Positions 24,040-32,737 of a DNA stretch of 33,148 bases are shown here, piece by piece. Under the pieces are notes generated by a model. It did no database searches and was not told where the DNA came from. It was given only the letters and a program-made list of their open reading frames with translations. The DNA is from an uncultured Verrucomicrobia subdivision 3 bacterium. GTDB lineage: Bacteria; Verrucomicrobiota; Verrucomicrobiia; Limisphaerales; UBA11358. A program made the translations under genes and the position numbers. Numbering within the stretch: the stretch's first letter is position 1; every line of letters begins with the position of its first letter. Location: contig CAIOUK010000095.1 of assembly GCA_903861445.1 (NCBI GenBank), positions 1-33,148 of the forward strand, in the 5' to 3' direction.

Positions 24040-24153
24040 ATGAAATATTCTCGAGTAAAAAACTAGGCGTGGCAGATAACAAAACGTTAACGCCAGACTG
24101 ACAAAGTCCTCACAACTAAAAAACAAAGTGCTAAAATAATGATACAAAAGTTA

Positions 24154-24172
24154 CCCGTGCCCGCCCCACGGG
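24154..24172. repeat. Small GC hairpin in the intergenic region before the DUF5703 gene
   Basis: CCCGTG and CACGGG pair around a 7-base C-rich loop in an otherwise AT-rich 177-base gap. There is no U-tract directly after it, so a leader structure or protein-binding site is as likely as a terminator of the upstream rhamnosidase transcript. Confidence 0.4.
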
Positions 24173-24216
24173 CTATGGATTAAAAGGTCCCACTTGCTCA
24201 TGTAAATATTTCAATC

Positions 24217-27195
24217 GTGAAACGAACTATTCAGATCATCATCGGAGCAGCTCTTCTTGCCCTCACCGCCTTCAGCCACGCTGCGCTGCCAGTGGTCACG
24301 GTGAACACGCTAGAGGATTGCAATGTCGTCTGGGACTCGCCCAGCAGGGATTCCTTTGGCTCGATGCCGTTGGGCAACGGAGACGTCGGGCTGAATGTGT
24401 GGGTCGAGGAGAACGGAGACCTGGTGTTTTACATCAGCAAAATAGGCGCGTTCGACGCCGGGCATTCGCTGCCGAAACTCGGACGCGTGCGGGTGCGGTT
24501 CGCGCCGGCGCTCGACGTGAAAGACTTCCGGCAGTCGCTGGTGCTGCGCGATGCAGCCATCGCAATCAAGGCCGGCGATGTCAATCTGAAGGTATGGGTG
24601 GATGCCAACGCGCCGGTGATTCGCGTGACGGGCAGCAGCGCGACCCCGCGCACCGCCACCATTGCCGTTGAACCGCTCCGGGCGCTGGCCAACGCAGAGT
24701 CCGCACTTCCGTCCAAGGGCACACCCGGGGTGATCTTCAATGACAAAGTGGACCGGCTCGCCTGGTGCTACCGCAACCAATCGTCGGACTGGGCAAAGAA
24801 GCTCGCGTCGCAGAACACGCCGGACTTGGTCGCCAAGATCAAGGATCCGATTCTGCATCGCACTTCCGGCTGCGTGTTGCAGGCTCAAGGGTTTGTGCGT
24901 GAGAATCGGACTACCTTGAAAACAAAAGCGCCAGCAACGACCTATGATTGCTCGGTGCGCGTGCTTTCCAACCAACCGGAGAGCGTCCAGGAATGGCTGT
25001 CCGCTGCGGAGCAACCGGTGAAATCCGACTGGAATGCGCATCAGGTTTACTGGAATTCCTTTTGGAATCGCAGCCATATTTTTGTCACGGGCTGCGGTTC
25101 GGGCTCGATCAATCTTGACCAATACCGCTTCACTCAGTTTTCCATTGGCTCGAAAGCCTACGAGGGACACAAAGAAATTCCAGCCGTCAAGAACGCTTTC
25201 CAGCTTAGTCAGCGCTATGCGTTGGAGCGATTCTGCGAAGCTATCGCCAGCCGTGGCGAGGTGCCTCCGCCATTCAACGGCTCGATCTTCACCATGGACA
25301 TGCCCGCCGGCGTGATGAGTTTTAGCGGGCCGAAGAAGGGCGTGTCTTCCGCCGATGGCCGCGATTGGGGATTTCTCCCCTTCATGTGGCAGAACACGCG
25401 CCATCCCTATTGGGCGATGGCCACTCGCGGCGACTATGACACGCTCTGTCCCGGCATGCAGTTCGTGCGCGACGGACTCGATGTCTGCCGCGACCGCTGC
25501 CGGAAACAATTCGGCATTGACGGTGCCTTCATCAATGAGGCCAGCCTGTGGTATAATGTCGGCTCGTTCGGTGGGGCCGGGCCGGCGCATCTCCGCTATC
25601 ACCAACTTGCCACCGTCGAATTGCCCTGCATCATGGCCGAAACCTACGAGCACACGCGCGATCGGAAATTCCTGAATGAAATTCTACTGCCGTGTGCGGA
25701 CGACTTCATTGCCTATTACGCGAACCGTTTTCCCAAGCGCGACGCCAACGGCAAGATGCTGATGGAGAAGGTCGGTTGCGTCGAGACCTATCAGGGTGTC
25801 AACAATCCCTGCACCGAGATCGGCGGCCTAAAATTCCTACTGACCAAGTTGCTTACCTTTGAAATTAACGACGTCCGCCCCGCAAAATGGAGCCAGTTGT
25901 TCGCCGCGATGCCAGACGTGCCGACGCGCCGGATTCGCGGTATGGATCTGCTGTCCGTCGGGGATGTGTATGAGCCTGGCCGTTCCGATTGCGAGACTCC
26001 AGAGTTGTATTCGGTTTATCCATTCCGCCAAGCGTGGCTCGGCACCCCGGCGAAGCTCGCTCTGGCTCGGCAATCTTTCCACGTCCGCAACGTCTCGCTC
26101 GACGGCACGGTGGACTCCCAGCCGGTGGAAACCGGTGGTTGGCAGGCTGCACCCGTCCAAGCCGCCTATCTCGGATTGCCGCGTGAGGCGGCGCGTCTGG
26201 CGAGCATCAACTTCAACGACGCGTTCATCAATTGGTGCGAGAACTTTGAACCCAACACGCCGTTTCCGAACCGTCCGCGCGCCCGTTTCCCGGCCTTCTG
26301 GGAGTGCAAGATGGATTACACGCCGGACAACGACCACGGCGCGAACTCCGTGAACACTTTGCAGAGTATGCTGCTCCAGAGCGATGGTAAAAAAATCCTG
26401 CTGCTTCCGGCCTGGCCGGAGGACTGGGATGTTTCGTTCAAACTGTGCGCCGCCGACAATACCACCGTTGAGTGCGAATATCGCAACGGCAAGGTGCAAT
26501 CGTTGAAGGTGACGCCGGCGTCGCGGAAAGCGGATATCGTGGATATGGCATCGTCGGAAAACCGCATCCGCACGCTGGTAGAGATTGCCTGCGCGGATCG
26601 CAACTATCTGTTCAATCTACCGCCGATGCTCGATGCCCAGCCGAAGCCGGGCCCGGCAACGGAGGCGTGGCTGAAGAAATACGGGGAATGTCTGGAAGGG
26701 ACCAAGGCTGGGCCGTGGGAAAACTGCCTATTCAAGGGACGCACGCTCTATGTCTTCGCCTTTGACGGAAAGCGGGCATCCGCACCGCGTGTCGCCGCGA
26801 CGGTTCTCAAACAGAATTATCTCACCGGAGAAACTGAAAAGCCTGTGAGCATCCTTAAAGTGGATTATGACTGCGATCTCAATTCGCTGGCGCAGACAGC
26901 TCCCTCGATGGGATCGTTCAAAGCCATCAGGACTGGAACCACTCTTGATTTCGGCCAGCCGCAAACTTTTGACCGGCTTGAATTCACCATTGATAATCCC
27001 GGCCACCGTCGAGGACAGGCTAATGCTTTCGCGCTGCAAGCCCAACAGCCGGATGGCTCCTGGAAAACCGTCCACAACGGGAAAGTCTATGGAATAATTT
27101 ACGCCAAGCGCTTCGCGCCGGTGACCGCCCAAAAGCTGCGCCTCAACATCGACGCTCCCGTAAGCCAGTTCGACATCTTTCCCCCGGGGAAGTGA
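24217..27195 (+). CDS. DUF5703 glycosidase-like secreted protein (GH95-related fold)
   Basis: This is a 992-residue protein starting at GTG with a signal peptide (IQIIIGAALLALTAFSHA-AL). No good Shine-Dalgarno is visible. The N-terminal domain carries WDSPSRDSFGSMPLGNGDVGLN followed by VWVEENGDLVFYISK, the hallmark of DUF5703/GH95-like N-domains. The middle (about 330-750) is a predicted (alpha/alpha)6 toroid with HTRDRKFLNEILLPCADDF. A beta domain (LLPAWPEDWDVSFKL) and a C-terminal F5/8-type, discoidin-like sandwich (about 890-992, DRLEFTIDNPGHRRG, LRLNIDAP) follow. GH95 enzymes are alpha-L-fucosidases or galactosidases, but this family is only related, so substrate and activity are unproven. 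It sits between two GH78 rhamnosidases and probably removes another side-chain sugar from the same polymer. Confidence 0.75.
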   Translation: MKRTIQIIIGAALLALTAFSHAALPVVTVNTLEDCNVVWDSPSRDSFGSMPLGNGDVGLNVWVEENGDLVFYISKIGAFDAGHSLPKLGRVRVRFAPALDVKDFRQSLVLRDAAIAIKAGDVNLKVWVDANAPVIRVTGSSATPRTATIAVEPLRALANAESALPSKGTPGVIFNDKVDRLAWCYRNQSSDWAKKLASQNTPDLVAKIKDPILHRTSGCVLQAQGFVRENRTTLKTKAPATTYDCSVRVLSNQPESVQEWLSAAEQPVKSDWNAHQVYWNSFWNRSHIFVTGCGSGSINLDQYRFTQFSIGSKAYEGHKEIPAVKNAFQLSQRYALERFCEAIASRGEVPPPFNGSIFTMDMPAGVMSFSGPKKGVSSADGRDWGFLPFMWQNTRHPYWAMATRGDYDTLCPGMQFVRDGLDVCRDRCRKQFGIDGAFINEASLWYNVGSFGGAGPAHLRYHQLATVELPCIMAETYEHTRDRKFLNEILLPCADDFIAYYANRFPKRDANGKMLMEKVGCVETYQGVNNPCTEIGGLKFLLTKLLTFEINDVRPAKWSQLFAAMPDVPTRRIRGMDLLSVGDVYEPGRSDCETPELYSVYPFRQAWLGTPAKLALARQSFHVRNVSLDGTVDSQPVETGGWQAAPVQAAYLGLPREAARLASINFNDAFINWCENFEPNTPFPNRPRARFPAFWECKMDYTPDNDHGANSVNTLQSMLLQSDGKKILLLPAWPEDWDVSFKLCAADNTTVECEYRNGKVQSLKVTPASRKADIVDMASSENRIRTLVEIACADRNYLFNLPPMLDAQPKPGPATEAWLKKYGECLEGTKAGPWENCLFKGRTLYVFAFDGKRASAPRVAATVLKQNYLTGETEKPVSILKVDYDCDLNSLAQTAPSMGSFKAIRTGTTLDFGQPQTFDRLEFTIDNPGHRRGQANAFALQAQQPDGSWKTVHNGKVYGIIYAKRFAPVTAQKLRLNIDAPVSQFDIFPPGK

Positions 27196-27301
27196 ATTGG
27201 GAATGAAGAAACGGCGAAACTTGGTGATACGAACTTTATAATTTTTAGATTCTCGCACTTTACCAAATGTCCTCAATTAACGCACAATAGGAAAATTCCA
27301 C

Positions 27302-30300
27302 GTGAAAAAATTTAACAAACTTACATTTCTCACACTTGCCGCCCTGCTGCTGTCGCTGACCGAACTGCAGGCCGCCGCCCTGAAACATCTTCGCTGTGAA
27401 TACGTCGCCAATCCATTTGGCATTGACGCGATGCAGCCGCAATTGAGTTGGGTGATAGAATCCGACCGGCGCGGCGAGCGGCAGACGGCGTATCAGGTTT
27501 TGGTCGCTTCGTCGCCGGAACTGCTCGGTCAAGATCAGGGGGATTTGTGGGATAGCGGGCAGGTAAAATCCGATCAGAGTATCCATGTTGAATACGCTGG
27601 CAAACCGCTGGCTTCACGGATGAGTTGCTATTGGAAAGTGCGCGTCTGGGATCAGCACGAGAAGTCGTCAGATTGGAGCCAGCCAGCGTCCTGGACGATG
27701 GGCTTGCTCAATCCGACGGATTGGCAGGCGAAGTGGATCACGGCGTCGAAGTGGTTTATGCCGCCAAAAGTTCGGCCCAGTGGTTTGGTCGTCAGTGCCG
27801 GCGGCTGGGCCGATGTGGATTTGGGCGCGGCGCTGCCCATTGACGAAGTCCGGCTTTATTTTGCCAGCTCCAATTCCGCCCCGACGCGGTTTCTGATTGA
27901 AAGCGCGGACGAGCCACAATTTTATCATCCGCAAATTCTCGTGGATCGTTCGACTGAGGATTTTCAGTCTGTTGGAACCGGTGCCCAGGTGTTTCCGGTG
28001 AAGAACACGACGGCACGCCATATTCGTCTTCGGATTACTGGCGTGCGCGGCAAAGGCAGGGCGGTGGTGCGCCAGATGGAAGTAATTTCGGGTGGCCGGA
28101 ACGTGGCCCTGATGCGACCCACGCGGGAAAAAGGCACGGGATGGAGCGGTGGCCACGCGCCCTTCCTGGTGGATGGTATGCCCTCGGCCAACGACGGCAA
28201 GGAGTGTTCACCGGAGGCGTGTCCGACCACCACCGCGCCTTTGCTGCGCAAAACATTTTCGCTATCGAAGCCGGTCAAGCGTGCCACGCTGTATGTCGCC
28301 GCGCTCGGCATGGCCGATGTCACCATCAATGGCCGGTCGGTGACTGACACCGTGCTGGGGCCGCCGTTCACGGATTACACGAAACGAGTGGTTTATCTCA
28401 CGCATGATATAACAACATTGCTGGCCAAAGGGGAGAACGTGATTGGAGCAACGCTGGGCAACGGATTTTTCAGCCCGCCCAGTAAAGGCTTTGGCGAGCG
28501 TCACGGCGGCAACGGTCCGGTGCGGGTGTTGATTCAAACTGAAATTGAGTATGCGGATGGCAGTCGCCAAACCATTCTCTCGGATGAAACTTGGAAATGG
28601 ACGCGGAGCGAGATTGTGAGCAACGACCCTTTTGGTGCTTATACCGAGGATCGCCGGGAGGCCAAGCCGGGTTGGAATTGTTCCGGTTATGATGACCACG
28701 GCTGGCAGCCGGTCGCGGTCACCCAAGCACTTAGCAGAAAACTCGTGTCGCCCATAGGGCCGCCGATTCGTGTGGTAGGCGAACTCAAGCCGGATTGGGT
28801 GGAGGGTAACAGAGCCTTCTTCAAGGTCTTGACCGCCGGTTGGCCGCGGGTGCAAGTAAACGGCCACGCCGGACAAACCATCACCATCCTCGGCCACGCC
28901 CCTAAATATAACGCGCCGTCACTCACCTTCACGCTGGCGACGAATGGTCTGACCGTGTTGGAACCACGTTTCATGTATCTCTCCGGTCCGCTGGAGATCG
29001 AGGTAAAAGGATTGTCCGAGCCGCTCGCGCCAGACGCGGTGACAATCCAACTTGTCCGCGCCGATCTGAAAATGGCTGGCAGCTTTTCCTGCTCCAATCC
29101 GTGGTTTAACCAAATCTACGCGGCGCTTTTACAAACCCATCTCAACTACGACGGCGATCAACCGATGGATCCGATGCGCGAGAAAGAAGGCTGGACACAG
29201 GACGCGCAGGGAATGTTCGAGACAGCGGCGTATCTGACCGACGTGGCTGGCATCTATCGCAAATGGGAGCGGGATTTCGCGGATGGCCAGGACGAATCCG
29301 GCTACCTTAGCTCCGTGCTGCCGCTGGTGGGCCGGCAGGCGTATGATTGGAATTCACCGTGGTGGAGTGGCGTGGTGGTGCTGTTGCCGTGGCAGCATTA
29401 TCAATATTACGGCGACCGCCGGATGCTCGCCGAAAGTTACGACACCATGCGTCGCTATGTGGACTTTCTCGGAAAATTGACAGCGAGCGGCTCAGTGCGG
29501 GGCTGGTCTGATTATCCGTATTTGAGCGGTGGAAACACAAATTCCTCGGAAGCCAAAGAAGGCATCCTGAGTTGGTGGGGTGCCGGTGATTGGATGAACC
29601 CCTATGGCGGCAAGAACGCTGTGTCGGCCTCGCTGTTGGATATGCCGGCGTGGTCTTATTATGCAACCATCGTTAGTGACACCGCGGCTTTACTTGGCAA
29701 GAAAGAGGACGCGGAAAAATATGCGGCCATCGCCGAGGGAGTGAAGAACCGCTTCAACAAAAGATTCCTCAATCGCGAAACCGGCCTTTATGGCGATCAT
29801 GCGGACAGCCAGACGGCGCAAGTATTGCCGCTCGCTTTGGGTGTTGTGCCGGTTGCCCAGCGCGAATTGACGTATCAGCGATTGCTGGATGCGATTCATG
29901 CCCGCAAGGATCATTTGGGAACCGGTTTTGTCGGCTTGCCTTTTCTGCTTTCGACCTTGGCCAGTCACCGTGAGACAGCACTGGCCAACAAAATCGTGAA
30001 CCAACAGGATTATCCCAGTTGGAAAACCTTGATTCACGACGGCGTTCTCGGCGAGGACTGGAAAGGCGGCGGCGCGCAGATGCCGTCCTGCGGCGGCGCG
30101 ATTGGTATGTGGCTTTATCAGTCTGTCCTGGGTATTCGTCCTGATCCTGCCGGACCCGGTTTCAAAAAATTTATTCTGGCGCCGCAACCCGACCCAACCA
30201 GCGGTCTGACTTCGGCGCGCGGTAGTTACGATTCTCTCCATGGACGCATTGTGAGTGATTGGCTGTGTGAAAATGGACGTTTCACCCTTCACGCTGTCAT

Positions 30301-30472
30301 TCCGCCTAATACCACGGCAACCATCTTCGTTCCGGCCAAGGATGCCGCCGGGGTGACCGAATCCAGCGAGCAAGCCAATAAGGCCGAAGGTGTAAAATTC
30401 CTGCGAATGGAAAACAGCATCGCCGTCTATGCCGTGGAGTCAGGAGATTACCGGTTCCAGTCCAAATTTTAG
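27302..30472 (+). CDS. Secreted alpha-L-rhamnosidase, GH78 (copy 2, with inserted discoidin-like domain)
   Basis: This is a 1056-residue paralogue of the gene at 21274, starting at GTG with a signal peptide (FLTLAALLLSLTELQA-AA). The first roughly 145 residues are very close to copy 1, including QTAYQVLVASSPELLG and GDLWDSG. An extra segment at about 150-310 (VDLGAALPIDEVRLYFAS, RHIRLRITGVRGKGRAVVRQMEVISGG) looks like an F5/8-type carbohydrate-binding sandwich. The usual GH78 chain follows (TINGRSVTD, TDYTKRVVYLTHD). Likely catalytic residues are Glu627 in DPMREKEGWTQD and Glu918 in GEDWKGG. The C-terminal block ends in YRFQSKF. It is 106 bases after the DUF5703 gene. The added binding domain suggests targeting to a different part of the same polysaccharide than copy 1. 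Confidence 0.92.
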   Translation: MKKFNKLTFLTLAALLLSLTELQAAALKHLRCEYVANPFGIDAMQPQLSWVIESDRRGERQTAYQVLVASSPELLGQDQGDLWDSGQVKSDQSIHVEYAGKPLASRMSCYWKVRVWDQHEKSSDWSQPASWTMGLLNPTDWQAKWITASKWFMPPKVRPSGLVVSAGGWADVDLGAALPIDEVRLYFASSNSAPTRFLIESADEPQFYHPQILVDRSTEDFQSVGTGAQVFPVKNTTARHIRLRITGVRGKGRAVVRQMEVISGGRNVALMRPTREKGTGWSGGHAPFLVDGMPSANDGKECSPEACPTTTAPLLRKTFSLSKPVKRATLYVAALGMADVTINGRSVTDTVLGPPFTDYTKRVVYLTHDITTLLAKGENVIGATLGNGFFSPPSKGFGERHGGNGPVRVLIQTEIEYADGSRQTILSDETWKWTRSEIVSNDPFGAYTEDRREAKPGWNCSGYDDHGWQPVAVTQALSRKLVSPIGPPIRVVGELKPDWVEGNRAFFKVLTAGWPRVQVNGHAGQTITILGHAPKYNAPSLTFTLATNGLTVLEPRFMYLSGPLEIEVKGLSEPLAPDAVTIQLVRADLKMAGSFSCSNPWFNQIYAALLQTHLNYDGDQPMDPMREKEGWTQDAQGMFETAAYLTDVAGIYRKWERDFADGQDESGYLSSVLPLVGRQAYDWNSPWWSGVVVLLPWQHYQYYGDRRMLAESYDTMRRYVDFLGKLTASGSVRGWSDYPYLSGGNTNSSEAKEGILSWWGAGDWMNPYGGKNAVSASLLDMPAWSYYATIVSDTAALLGKKEDAEKYAAIAEGVKNRFNKRFLNRETGLYGDHADSQTAQVLPLALGVVPVAQRELTYQRLLDAIHARKDHLGTGFVGLPFLLSTLASHRETALANKIVNQQDYPSWKTLIHDGVLGEDWKGGGAQMPSCGGAIGMWLYQSVLGIRPDPAGPGFKKFILAPQPDPTSGLTSARGSYDSLHGRIVSDWLCENGRFTLHAVIPPNTTATIFVPAKDAAGVTESSEQANKAEGVKFLRMENSIAVYAVESGDYRFQSKF

Positions 30473-30570
30473 AGTGAACTATCGAATGCAATATCTAGTA
30501 AGATAATCATAGACATGGTTGTTCAGACGGATACGAATCAAATTCCAAAAGTAAAGTATCGTTGCAAAAC

Positions 30571-31692
30571 ATGACTATGAGGTATCTGCCATTATTCGCC
30601 CTCTCGGCCTTTCTGTTGACGTCGTTGGCCAGCACGACTCAGACTTTCGCATCGCCCTCGTTAAAGCTGGAGCTAGTAAAAACTGAAGAACTTCCCGTCA
30701 TTGGTTCCTCGCATCCCGATACCAAAGATATTCTGGGTGGATTCGAGGCAGGCACGACCGTGAAGCTCACCATCAACGGAAAGACCGACTATCACATGGT
30801 CACCTCGACTTTGGAAGAGCCGGGCTGGAAACACATGAGAACCGAGCATTGGGTCTCGGAAGATGGATTGAAGTGGCGGCGGCACAAGGTCTTATTTTAT
30901 CCGCGTTATAATCCTGACATCAGGTTGTGGGAGTTGACCGGCAGCCCCTTTTTCTTTTTCGATGAAAAAGCGGATCGCTGGTTTATTTACTTCAATTATA
31001 TGGCGCTCAATGGCGTCAGGGGCTGGTGCACTCCCTGCTTGCTCCGGCGGTCGGCCGCCAAAACGAAAGGGGTGGACGGAATCAACGGGGATTTTGAATT
31101 TCCCGGAGAAATTGTTGCGCCCAGCGGCATCGCTCATCCCACAGATGCTTACGCGTCAAGTATCAGTCCGCCATACAAGGCTGCTGATGGCAATTGGTAT
31201 GCTTTCCTGGGCGGTGGCCCCAAAGCCTTTAATGCTGTATCGGGAAAATGGTGGGTAACAATTGTTAAGGCGAAAGATCCCGGCGGCCCTTTCGTCTATA
31301 TGCCGGAATATGCCCCTGTTCCATTCATGAATCCGACCGGCTTTGTCGAGAATCCTCTGATAACTAGAATAAAGGGGCCAGTGACCGGCAAAGAATATTG
31401 GACGGTCATCTTTGATTTTCTGAAACCCGAAGTTACCACCGGGAAAAATTCCACGATTGGATTCAGCTATTCCGAAGACGGATTGAAATGGCCGGTGGAA
31501 AACGCCCAGATTATCAACATGGAGGCAGGACTCCCAAAAGGCTCGGAGCCATGGTGGCGAGCCATTCGAGTTCCCCACCAACTTTGCGACGAAGGAAATG
31601 GAATTTACACCTGTTTTTTTTCAGCCTACGACCGAAAAGGAAATTACGAAAGCATCGGAAAAGCGACGTTTAGAATAAAAGAAACCAAGTGA
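30571..31692 (+). CDS. Predicted secreted beta-propeller glycosidase-like protein
   Basis: This is a 373-residue protein with a signal peptide (MRYLPLFALSAFLLTSLAST). ATG codons at 30571 and 30577 are both possible starts; neither has a clear Shine-Dalgarno. The mature part shows repeated blades with SEDGLKWRRHKVLF, KADRWFIYFNYMA, GNWYAFLGGGPKAF and SEDGLKWPVENAQI, each with aromatic-Asp strand patterns typical of the five-bladed propellers of GH43/GH117/GH130-type enzymes. A catalytic triad cannot be assigned with confidence, and it could be a non-catalytic binding protein. It closes the plus-strand glycan locus, 98 bases after rhamnosidase copy 2, and is followed by a strong hairpin terminator. 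Confidence 0.6.
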   Translation: MTMRYLPLFALSAFLLTSLASTTQTFASPSLKLELVKTEELPVIGSSHPDTKDILGGFEAGTTVKLTINGKTDYHMVTSTLEEPGWKHMRTEHWVSEDGLKWRRHKVLFYPRYNPDIRLWELTGSPFFFFDEKADRWFIYFNYMALNGVRGWCTPCLLRRSAAKTKGVDGINGDFEFPGEIVAPSGIAHPTDAYASSISPPYKAADGNWYAFLGGGPKAFNAVSGKWWVTIVKAKDPGGPFVYMPEYAPVPFMNPTGFVENPLITRIKGPVTGKEYWTVIFDFLKPEVTTGKNSTIGFSYSEDGLKWPVENAQIINMEAGLPKGSEPWWRAIRVPHQLCDEGNGIYTCFFSAYDRKGNYESIGKATFRIKETK

Positions 31693-31719
31693 TGAGCGAG
31701 GCCGTTTCAAATCGCAAAA

Positions 31720-31749
31720 AAAACGCGCCGGCTTTCACCGGCGCGTTTT
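31720..31749. terminator. Bidirectional rho-independent terminator
   Basis: AAAACGCGCCGG and CCGGCGCGTTTT form a perfect 12-bp stem around the loop CTTTCA, with A-tract on the left and T-tract on the right. It therefore works in both directions, ending the glycan locus on the plus strand and sodA on the minus strand. Confidence 0.9.
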
Positions 31750-31782
31750 GCTTTTGAATATTGGGAGCCGGCGACTCGCTGG

Positions 31783-32391
31783 TCAGTATTTCACCACGTT
31801 CCAGTTCACCACATTCCAGAACGCTTTCAGGAAATCAGCGCGCTTGTTCTGGTATTTGAGATAATAAGCGTGTTCCCACACGTCACAGCCGATGATTGGC
31901 GTGCCTTCGCAACCGGCTACAGTTTTGCCCATGAGCGGATTGTCCTGGTTCGGCGTGGAGACAATCTCTAGTTTGCCGTTGTTTGACACGAGCCAAACCC
32001 AGCCGCTGCCAAATCGTCCGATGCCCGCCGCTTCAAACTTCGCCTTGAACTCATCAAAGCTACCGAACGTGGCTTTGATGTCGTCCGCGAGTTTGCCGCT
32101 CGGCGTGCCGCCGGCGTTCGGGCCAAGAATTTTCCAGAAGAAGGAATGGTTCCAGTGACCACCGCCGTTATTGCGGATGGGGCCGCGCACGGCATCGGGG
32201 ACAACGCTCAAATCTTTGATGAGCTGTTCGAGCGACTTGGCTTCCAGCGCGGCGTTGCCGGCGATGGCCTTATTAAGGTTGTCCACGTAAGCCTTGTGGT
32301 GGCGGCCATGATGGATTTCCATCGTGAGCGCGTCGAAGTGCGGTTCGAGTGCGGCCTTGTCGTAGGGCAGGGCAGGGAGTTCGTGTGCCAT
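31783..32391 (-). CDS. sodA: Superoxide dismutase, Mn-type of the Fe/Mn family
   Basis: This is a 202-residue cytosolic enzyme that dismutates superoxide to oxygen and hydrogen peroxide. Metal ligands are His27 (MEIHHGRHH), His82 (HWNHSFFW), Asp170 and His174 (DVWEHAYYL). Gly78 before His79, together with Gln149 in PNQDNPLMG, is the Mn-type arrangement; Fe-type enzymes carry Gln at the earlier position. The length is typical and there is no signal peptide. The start MAHELPALPYD is conventional, although no Shine-Dalgarno is visible. It is a single-gene unit ended by the bidirectional terminator. Upstream, the 346-base gap to smc holds palindromes that may regulate it. Confidence 0.95.
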   Translation of the reverse strand: MAHELPALPYDKAALEPHFDALTMEIHHGRHHKAYVDNLNKAIAGNAALEAKSLEQLIKDLSVVPDAVRGPIRNNGGGHWNHSFFWKILGPNAGGTPSGKLADDIKATFGSFDEFKAKFEAAGIGRFGSGWVWLVSNNGKLEIVSTPNQDNPLMGKTVAGCEGTPIIGCDVWEHAYYLKYQNKRADFLKAFWNVVNWNVVKY

Positions 32392-32737
32392 AATTTTACT
32401 TTTATTGTTTTAGTTAAACCAATTTGTGAACGCCAACTTGCGTTACCGGCCACGGAAAATCAAGTGCGGAGCGAGCGGAAAATATTTATTTTCGGCCATG
32501 ACGAATAGCGCCTAGCAAAAATTAAAAGCAGTTTTTGCGGCTATTTTTCGAATTGATGATTTTCTTGCCAAATCACCTCTAAAATTCGCATTTTTCGCTT
32601 TAAAAAATAAAATCTACGAGCAAGTCAAACGATAGTTATTCACAATTAGTAGTGCCACAGTTTTAATTGTGCACAACATATTGTGCTTTTCGCTTTACAG
32701 GAACTACAAGCTTTGGTTCGCTAGTCCCAACAAGATT
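32392..32737. promoter_or_regulatory. AT-rich intergenic region between sodA and smc with palindromes
   Basis: There is no gene in these 346 bases; this is the divergent promoter region of sodA (minus) and smc (plus). A 16-base inverted repeat GAAAATA-TT-TATTTTC lies at 32478-32493 upstream of sodA. Near smc, TTGTGCACAA (32667-32676) is a perfect palindrome. CACAATTA (32641-32648) pairs with TAATTGTG (32664-32671), and a further TTGTGC occurs at 32681-32686. The density of TTGTG/CACAA half-sites suggests an operator. No unambiguous -35/-10 pair stands out. Confidence 0.4.

Noticed and set aside
24310..25653. 447-residue open frame antisense to the DUF5703 gene
   Set aside because: It is a shadow frame caused by high GC in the third codon position; it has His/Arg-rich composition with no recognisable motif.
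27181..27301. Possible promoter with TATAAT at 27237-27242 before rhamnosidase copy 2
   Set aside because: No -35 hexamer at an acceptable distance; the region is AT-rich, so the match may be chance.
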